A stretch of DNA of 11,809 nt from Anaerolinea thermophila. Lineage in GTDB: Bacteria; Chloroflexota; Anaerolineae; Anaerolineales; Villigracilaceae. Below the pieces are notes generated by a model. That model was not told the DNA's origin and searched no databases. It worked only from the letters and a program-made list of their open reading frames with translations. Location: contig DZBA01000081.1 in assembly GCA_022729775.1 (NCBI GenBank), positions 1-11,809 of the forward strand. Reading direction: 5' to 3'. Made by a program: the position numbers and the translations under genes. Shown here piece by piece: positions 6,420 through 11,809 of this stretch. Positions within the stretch are counted from its first letter, which is position 1; each line of letters starts with the position of its first letter.

Positions 6420-9400
6420 ATGATTGCGCAAAGCTTACAGAGAAATATACAGGTCAGTTTCCAGCGATATCAAATCCTAATCAGCCAGGTTCTGCAATGG
6501 ATTTTGGTGCTATATCAAGTTGCCGCGGTGGGCATATTTATCGCAGGGATGTTTATTGCAATTCCCTGGATGCGGCAGCCTTTCATAGGCGCGTTGTATG
6601 AGCATACGCTCGTATTCAACGGCACAGGTCCCGGCACGCCCAGCGCAGAATGGGCGTTGTTCGACCAGGTGGTCGTCGGCGACCAAATGACTGCAATTGA
6701 CGGCGCAAAAGTACGCACATCCGAAGACGTGAATTCCATCTTACAAGGACACTTTCCGGGTGAAAACGTCACACTGACCGTGCGCGCCGAAAATGGGGGG
6801 GAACGTGAAATCGGCGTCACCCTGCACGCATTTCCCAAATCCAGCCGCAACGTTTACTTTTTTATTCCGACCATCTTAAGCGCGGTCTTCCTCGCCGCCA
6901 GTTTATGGATATTTGGCTTGCGTCGAAACGAGCCCGCAGGGCGCGCATACTCATTGTTTACATCCTCATTGGCGATTGTCACTGGCGCGTACTTTAACCT
7001 TGTCACCACGCATGAATTCACGTTTATATGGACGTTATCATGCGCGTTGATTGCCGGCGCATTGCTCGAACTTTCGCTGGTCTTTCCGGTCGAGCCGCGC
7101 GTCATCGTCAATCACCCATACTTGCGCTGGGTCAGCATATTTTTTGGGATAGCGCTCGGCTTATACGCCTATCCTACTTTGTTTAATTTAGAAAACCCAA
7201 CTGCTTACATTTCAAGGTGGCAGTATGTATACGGCTTCATGGCGCTGGGCATATTGTCCTATATCACCATGAATATATATTACGTCTTTTACGCGCAATC
7301 CCCTGTTGTAAAAACACAAGCTCGTTCCGTGTTGGTTGGCGCGCTGGCGGCTTTTGTCCCCGCAATGGGATGGTTGGTGGTTGGCTTTTTCCACCCTGCA
7401 AACTTTTCGCCATACCTGTTCCTGCCGGTGGCGTTGTTCCCCTTAACCATTGGCTACACCATCATGCGTTTCCGCTTCCTGCGCACGGACGATATTGTGC
7501 GGCGCAGCGTGATGTACCTCGTCCTGACTGGGCTTGTGATTCTTGGGTATGCGCTGCTGGTCACTGGCGCGGGATTGTTATTCAACAACCAATTACCATC
7601 CAACAACGCCTTGTTGGTCGGCTTGTTCATTTTTATCTTGACCGTCGCACTGGAGCCGATCCGCACCCGCCTGCAAAGTTTGGTGGATGCGATGTTCTTC
7701 CGCGGTGAGCGCGCCTTTGCTGAGCAAATCGAAGATTTCTCACGCAAGCTGACCACCGCGCTCGACTTGAACACCATCGGCTCGATCCTGCGCGAACAAA
7801 TCGCCGCCACGCTCACTCCCAGCCGCGTTCACGTGTACACATACGATTCGTTGAACGATTTTTTCTCCGCGCTGCCAGGCGATGACCGCCGCCCCACCAG
7901 CGACATCCGCTTTACAGCCACAAGCCCCCTTTCACAATATTTCAAAAAAGAACGCCTGCCCCTTTATCTGGATAACACAGAAGCGCTGCCCGAATCCCTG
8001 CAATCGGAACAAGCGCGGCTTGCGCTTTTGGGAGGGCGGTTGTTTGTCGTCCTGCCCGGCAAAGAACGGGCGAATGGCTGGCTTGCGTTAGGTTCGCGCT
8101 TGTCCGGGCTTCCATATACACCGCGCGACCTGCGCTTCCTCGAAAATATCTGCGATCAGGCGTCTGTCGCCATCGAGCGCGTGCAGACCGTCGCTCACCT
8201 CGAGCGCCGTATTCAGGAAATGAACGCGCTGACTCGCGTCTCGCAAGGCGTGAACGTCACCCTGACCTTTGATGATGTTCTCGAACTCATTTTTGCTCAA
8301 ACCGCGCAAATCATTCCCACATCGCATTTTCACATCACATTATTCAACGAAGTGAGTAATTATTATTACTACGGTTTTTGCGTGGAAAATAACGAGCGCA
8401 TCCCTGAATTTGAAAACCAACCCTTCACGCTGAATATGGGACTCAGCCCCGAAGTGATTTCAAAAAGCCGCCAGGTCATGACGCAGGATTATGCCCGCGA
8501 ATGTCAGGCGCGCAGCGCAACGCCCACACTGGAAAACGTCTACGCATGGATGGGCGTGCCGCTCAATGCGGGCGCAAAATCCATCGGCGCGCTGAGCATT
8601 GGCACGCGCGACTCAGCCACCATCTACACACGCGGACAACTCGAACTGCTGCAAGCCATCGCAGACCAGACCGCAGGCGCAATCGTCAAAGCCCGCCTGC
8701 TGCAAGAGACAGAACAACGCGCGCGCCAACTTTCCACGCTGAACGAAATCACGCGCCAATTGACCTCCACGCTGGATTTAGGTCCGCTGTTGCAAAACAT
8801 CCTTGAAAACGCGGTTAGCATCTTAAACTGCGAAGCGGGCAGTTTGTTCCTTGTGGATGAACAAACCGGCGAGCTCGTCTTCAAAGTAACGGTGGGACCT
8901 GTTGCCGCGAACCTCGTCGGTCAACGCCTGCCGCCCGGAACGGGCATTGTCGGGCGCGCTGTGCAACTCCGCAAGCCGCTCATCGAAAACGAACAACAAA
9001 GATCCGGCGTCCGCTTTGGCGGCATTGACCAGCAGACCGGCTTTGTCAGCCGCGCGCTCATGGCAGTTCCCCTGCAAGTAAAAGACCGCGTTACGGGCGT
9101 CGTCGAAGTCATCAACCGCCGCGATGGTCTTCCCTTTGTAGACGACGACCAAAGCCTGTTGACCGCATTCGCAGGGCAGGCAGCGGTGGCAATCGAAAAT
9201 ACCCGCCTCTTTACACTCACCGACCAGGAACTCGCCGCGCGCGTGGAAGAACTCTCCGTCATGCAGCGCATTGACCGCGAGTTGAACGCCAGCCTTGAAA
9301 TGGATCGCGCCATGCGCATCACGCTCGATTGGGCGCTGCGCCAATCCCATGCGGAAGTAGGGCTGATTGGCATGTTGGAAGAAAGCGACCTGCGCGTTAT

Positions 9401-10433
9401 GTCACACCAGGGCTTTGAAGAAAGCACAGCCAAAAAATTTGAGCAGCCTCTCAAAGTAGACCTGCCCGCCATGTCCATTGCGGTAGAAACCGGCCAGCCG
9501 CAGCAAATCACTGTCGCCGCATCAAAGGAAAAGCTGCTTTCCACCGCGCACACGCAAATTGCAATCCCAATCCGCCGCGAGACGAAAGTCATCGGCTTGC
9601 TGCATTTGGAAAGCACAAGCGATTCACTGGTGGATATTGCCTTCCTTACCCGCCTCACCGACCATGCCGCCATCGCCATCTCCAACGCGCAGTTGTACGG
9701 CGAAGTGCAGCGCGCCAACTCTGCCAAGAGTGATTTCGTCGCGTTTGTGGCGCACGAGTTGAAGAACCCGATGACCTCCATCAAAGGCTATACAGACTTA
9801 ATGTCTTCCGGCGCGGTGGGACCTATCAATGATGGACAAAAGAACTTCTTAAGCACCATTCATGCCAACGTTGTCCGCATGAACACGCTGGTCACAGACC
9901 TGAACGACATTTCCAAAATCGAAGCGGGCAAACTGCGCCTTGAATACAAAGCGACCGAAGCGCCCATCGTCATTGACGAAGCAGTGCGCTCGCTCAAACG
10001 ACAGATTGAAGAAAAGAAACAAATGCTGGATGTGGTATTGCCAGAAACCCTACCCCTTGTTTGGACAGACCGCACCCGTGTCATTCAAGTATTGGTCAAC
10101 TTGTTAAGCAACTCGCACAAATACACGCCTGAAGGCGGTCGTCTTGAAATTGGCGCGGAAGAAGCTGAAAACCAATGGGACCCCAATGGCGCGAAGCGCG
10201 TTGTTCACATCTGGGTGAAAGACAATGGCTTGGGCATGACGCCAGAAGACCAAAAGAAAATATTCCAGCAATACTTCCGCACCGAGTATTCCAAAGACAT
10301 GGCAACGGGTACCGGTCTTGGTTTGAACATCACCAAGAAATTAATTGAAATGCAAGGCGGCAAAATCTGGTTCGAGAGCGAATTCAAAGCCGGAACCACA
10401 TTCCACATCACAGTTCCCGTTGCGGAAGAGTAG
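6420..10433 (+). CDS. Membrane sensor histidine kinase: TM-PDZ-multiTM-4xGAF-HisKA-HATPase
   Basis: 1337 residues. TM1 is at about 24-49. A PDZ-like fold at 73-138 (VVVGDQMTAIDGAKV, then ENVTLTVRAENGGEREIGV) should be extracytoplasmic. Eight or so further helices lie between 146 and 412. Cytoplasmic sensors follow: a divergent GAF at about 443-585, then GAFs at 612-760, 781-930 and 955-1095, joined by coiled linkers (LERRIQEMNAL, ETEQRARQLSTLNEI, RVEELSVMQRID). The kinase core is complete: H-box FVAHELKNPMTSIKGY with phospho-acceptor H1112, N-box NLLSNSHKYTPEGG (1227-1240), G1 DNGLGM (1268-1273), F-box IFQQYFR and G2 GTGLGLN (1297-1303). There is no receiver domain and no response regulator gene in the window, so it is orphan here. 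It is the first gene of an operon with the FIST gene 9 nt downstream. The signal is unknown; the TM-PDZ-multiTM start recalls ComP-like quorum sensors. A 7-G run (6795-6801) lies in the PDZ but the frame is intact. Confidence 0.93.
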   Translation: MIAQSLQRNIQVSFQRYQILISQVLQWILVLYQVAAVGIFIAGMFIAIPWMRQPFIGALYEHTLVFNGTGPGTPSAEWALFDQVVVGDQMTAIDGAKVRTSEDVNSILQGHFPGENVTLTVRAENGGEREIGVTLHAFPKSSRNVYFFIPTILSAVFLAASLWIFGLRRNEPAGRAYSLFTSSLAIVTGAYFNLVTTHEFTFIWTLSCALIAGALLELSLVFPVEPRVIVNHPYLRWVSIFFGIALGLYAYPTLFNLENPTAYISRWQYVYGFMALGILSYITMNIYYVFYAQSPVVKTQARSVLVGALAAFVPAMGWLVVGFFHPANFSPYLFLPVALFPLTIGYTIMRFRFLRTDDIVRRSVMYLVLTGLVILGYALLVTGAGLLFNNQLPSNNALLVGLFIFILTVALEPIRTRLQSLVDAMFFRGERAFAEQIEDFSRKLTTALDLNTIGSILREQIAATLTPSRVHVYTYDSLNDFFSALPGDDRRPTSDIRFTATSPLSQYFKKERLPLYLDNTEALPESLQSEQARLALLGGRLFVVLPGKERANGWLALGSRLSGLPYTPRDLRFLENICDQASVAIERVQTVAHLERRIQEMNALTRVSQGVNVTLTFDDVLELIFAQTAQIIPTSHFHITLFNEVSNYYYYGFCVENNERIPEFENQPFTLNMGLSPEVISKSRQVMTQDYARECQARSATPTLENVYAWMGVPLNAGAKSIGALSIGTRDSATIYTRGQLELLQAIADQTAGAIVKARLLQETEQRARQLSTLNEITRQLTSTLDLGPLLQNILENAVSILNCEAGSLFLVDEQTGELVFKVTVGPVAANLVGQRLPPGTGIVGRAVQLRKPLIENEQQRSGVRFGGIDQQTGFVSRALMAVPLQVKDRVTGVVEVINRRDGLPFVDDDQSLLTAFAGQAAVAIENTRLFTLTDQELAARVEELSVMQRIDRELNASLEMDRAMRITLDWALRQSHAEVGLIGMLEESDLRVMSHQGFEESTAKKFEQPLKVDLPAMSIAVETGQPQQITVAASKEKLLSTAHTQIAIPIRRETKVIGLLHLESTSDSLVDIAFLTRLTDHAAIAISNAQLYGEVQRANSAKSDFVAFVAHELKNPMTSIKGYTDLMSSGAVGPINDGQKNFLSTIHANVVRMNTLVTDLNDISKIEAGKLRLEYKATEAPIVIDEAVRSLKRQIEEKKQMLDVVLPETLPLVWTDRTRVIQVLVNLLSNSHKYTPEGGRLEIGAEEAENQWDPNGAKRVVHIWVKDNGLGMTPEDQKKIFQQYFRTEYSKDMATGTGLGLNITKKLIEMQGGKIWFESEFKAGTTFHITVPVAEE

Positions 10434-10442
10434 CGAGGCGTT

Positions 10443-11600
10443 ATGGCATTGGTTGTATCAGTAGGCACTGCACAAGCGCTGGATGGGCGTGAATCCGGTT
10501 TGCAAGCCGCGCACCATGCGCTCAATCACATGGGCGTCAACACCCCCAACCTTGCGATTGTCATTGCATCGCATCAATATCAAGCGCGCGAAGTCCTCAA
10601 CGGCGTAAGCAGCCTGCTGGGTGAAGTTCCCACCATTGGGTTTAGCTCATCCGCCGGGCTGACGCAGGAAGGGTATTGCCCACATTCTGTTGTGGTGGCT
10701 CTTTTGAGCGGAACCTTTCAAGCGGATACAGTTTGGTATCCTGGGTACGCCCAATCGGGACGCGACACCGCCACAAAAATTTCCCAATATGCCGCCGCGC
10801 GGGTGGAACGCCAATCCCTGCTTTTCTTCGCCGATGGTTTTAACGGCGACGCTGAGCAATTTTGCAGCGCGCTCACCCCTGGATTGAAAATCACCGGCGG
10901 GCTTTCCAGCGGCGATATGCACACAGGCAGCACTTATCAAATGGCAGGTAATCAATCTGGCTCAGGCGGATTGGTTGCCGCTTTCATGCGCGGCAATATT
11001 AAGATCGGCGTTGGAAGCGATCACGGCTGGGACCCGGTGGGAAGTCAGTTCCGCGTGACGCGCTCGCGCGGATTTTGGCTGCGCACACTGGACGGACGTC
11101 CCGCGTCTGAAACCTATGCGGAATTATTTGGATACCCCGCGCGAGAGTGGGCATTCCCGCCTTTGAATTACCTCACGCGCCTGTATCCGCTTGGCGTGCA
11201 ACAAGGCGACGAAATGATCGTGCGCTCTCCCATCCGCGTGGAAGCCGATGGCAGCTTCCGCATGAACGCGCCCATTCGTGACGGCATTGACGCTTATCTC
11301 CTGGTCGGGAGTTACGCATCTTGTGAGCGCGCCGCAAGACAGGCAGCCCAAAATGCCCTGTTACAACTTGGCAATACAAAGCCCGCTTTTGCGCTCGTAC
11401 TTGCGGATATATCGTGGCAAATGTTATTGAAGTCAAACCCCGGGATTGAAATTGCCGCGATTCAGGAAATTCTCGGCACAGATATTCCAATCGCGGGCGG
11501 GTACACGCTGGGACAAATCACGCCCATCGAAGGCGCAACGCCCAAATTTTTAAACCAACATATTGTGGTTATTGTATTTGGCGAACAGACAGAGGAATAA
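10443..11600 (+). CDS. FIST-domain sensory protein (FIST_N + FIST_C)
   Basis: 385 residues, a stand-alone FIST protein with no transmembrane segment or signal peptide, so cytoplasmic. FIST domains are sensory modules of bacterial signal transduction, thought to bind small molecules. FIST_N spans about 20-205: LAIVIASHQY, IGFSSSAG (65-72), LLFFADGFNGD, GGLSSGD (152-158) and GSDHGWDPVG (191-200). FIST_C spans about 220-380: YAELFGYP, FPPLNYLTRLYPLGV, MIVRSPI, AYLLVGS, AGGYTLGQI (351-359) and LNQHIVVIVFGE. The segment ALVLADISWQ (317-326) replaces the usual Ser-Cys-x-x-Arg-like stretch of FIST_C. The ATG is 9 nt after the kinase stop with GAGG at 10435-10438, so the genes are co-transcribed and probably translationally coupled. 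It may supply ligand sensing to the kinase. A terminator follows at once, making this a two-gene operon. Confidence 0.9.
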   Translation: MALVVSVGTAQALDGRESGLQAAHHALNHMGVNTPNLAIVIASHQYQAREVLNGVSSLLGEVPTIGFSSSAGLTQEGYCPHSVVVALLSGTFQADTVWYPGYAQSGRDTATKISQYAAARVERQSLLFFADGFNGDAEQFCSALTPGLKITGGLSSGDMHTGSTYQMAGNQSGSGGLVAAFMRGNIKIGVGSDHGWDPVGSQFRVTRSRGFWLRTLDGRPASETYAELFGYPAREWAFPPLNYLTRLYPLGVQQGDEMIVRSPIRVEADGSFRMNAPIRDGIDAYLLVGSYASCERAARQAAQNALLQLGNTKPAFALVLADISWQMLLKSNPGIEIAAIQEILGTDIPIAGGYTLGQITPIEGATPKFLNQHIVVIVFGEQTEE

Positions 11601-11635
11601 AAAGAAGCCCGGCGCAAAAGCCGGGTTTCTTTTTG
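11601..11635 (+). terminator. Rho-independent terminator after the FIST gene
   Basis: Stem AAAGAAGCCCGGC (11601-11613) pairs with GCCGGGTTTCTTT (11620-11632) with one G-T pair and a GCAAAA loop, followed by a T run to about 11634. It begins directly after the TAA stop and closes the kinase-FIST operon. Confidence 0.92.
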
Positions 11636-11686
11636 GGTATATGTTTTTTGCTACAGGGAAAAAATGTCAATGGGCAGATTGTCTTG

Positions 11687-11715
11687 TTGCGAATTGGCGT
11701 AATTGGTTGTAAAAT
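11687..11715 (+). promoter_or_regulatory. Promoter of the right-edge gene
   Basis: TTGCGA (11687-11692), a 17-nt spacer and TAAAAT (11710-11715) form a good sigma-70 promoter. Transcription from about 11722 gives a leader of about 30 nt with GGAGGA (11741-11746) 7 nt before the ATG. A 7-bp inverted repeat TTGGTTG (11703-11709) / CAACCAA (11726-11732) straddles the -10 and start site and could be an operator, but it is short. Confidence 0.65.
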
Positions 11716-11753
11716 AATACAAATCCAACCAACTTTATTCGGAGGAATAAATT

Positions 11754-11809
11754 ATGTCTCAAGAACCAATGTCCGTGATTAGTGATGATGATAAACTGTG
11801 GGCGATGCT
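11754..11809 (+). CDS. N-terminus of an unidentified protein (possibly DUF4870-like)
   Basis: Only 18 full codons are present: MSQEPMSVISDDDKLWAM, continuing past the right edge. The start is firm because GGAGGA lies 7 nt upstream and a good promoter precedes it. The acidic-then-DDDKLWAM pattern resembles the start of small DUF4870/Tic20-like membrane proteins, which often open with a D/E-rich run, then W-A-x-L-A-H. Too little sequence is visible to be confident of the family. Confidence 0.75.
   Translation, partial: MSQEPMSVISDDDKLWAM

Noticed and set aside
6795..6801. Run of seven G in the kinase PDZ region, possible phase-variation tract
   Set aside because: A single G7 in a GC-rich gene, frame intact, with no second tract or sign of switching; it may deserve a read-level check for indels only.
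8921..9784. 287-codon open frame on the minus strand
   Set aside because: It is opposite the GAF region of the histidine kinase, is Ser/Arg/Cys-rich, and has no start signals.
11703..11732. TTGGTTG/CAACCAA repeat as a definite operator
   Set aside because: Seven-bp arms separated by 16 nt can arise by chance; kept only as a remark on the promoter.

Overview
The window is bacterial chromosome of about 50-55% GC. The gene content (an odd PlsY, Chloroflexi-style multi-pass membrane proteins of unknown function, a very large multi-GAF histidine kinase and a FIST protein) suggests Chloroflexota, probably class Anaerolineae. That assignment rests on remembered family resemblance, not on a marker-gene comparison.

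Layout. Minus-strand block (1-2010): the 5' part of a small membrane protein that runs off the left edge, driven by a near-consensus promoter whose spacer and -10 lie inside a 12-bp-arm palindrome. Upstream of it are a rho-independent terminator, an unusual acyl-phosphate:glycerol-3-phosphate acyltransferase (plsY) and a 270-residue multi-pass membrane protein. A 65-bp divergent promoter region (1975-2039) separates this block from the plus-strand genes. Plus-strand block A (2040-6359): a 328-residue polytopic membrane protein, then gyrB (DNA gyrase subunit B) interrupted in frame by a 435-residue intein, closed by a 17-bp-stem terminator. Plus-strand block B (6420-11633): a two-gene signalling operon, a 1337-residue membrane histidine kinase (TM, PDZ, about eight more TMs, four GAFs, HisKA, HATPase) followed 9 nt later by a two-domain FIST protein, then a terminator. 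A new promoter and the first 18 codons of another gene end the window.

The most notable item is the intein. It sits inside the TOPRIM active site of GyrB, between EGDSAGG and SAKQG, so gyrase depends on protein splicing. It carries an HNH endonuclease followed by seven short tandem helical repeats. Its splicing blocks look very like the Synechocystis GyrB intein as remembered. Other points are leaderless-looking promoters for three genes (-10 box only 6-9 nt before ATG, no Shine-Dalgarno), a PlsY whose second signature motif is rewritten, and the PDZ-containing sensor kinase paired with a FIST protein but with no response regulator in view.
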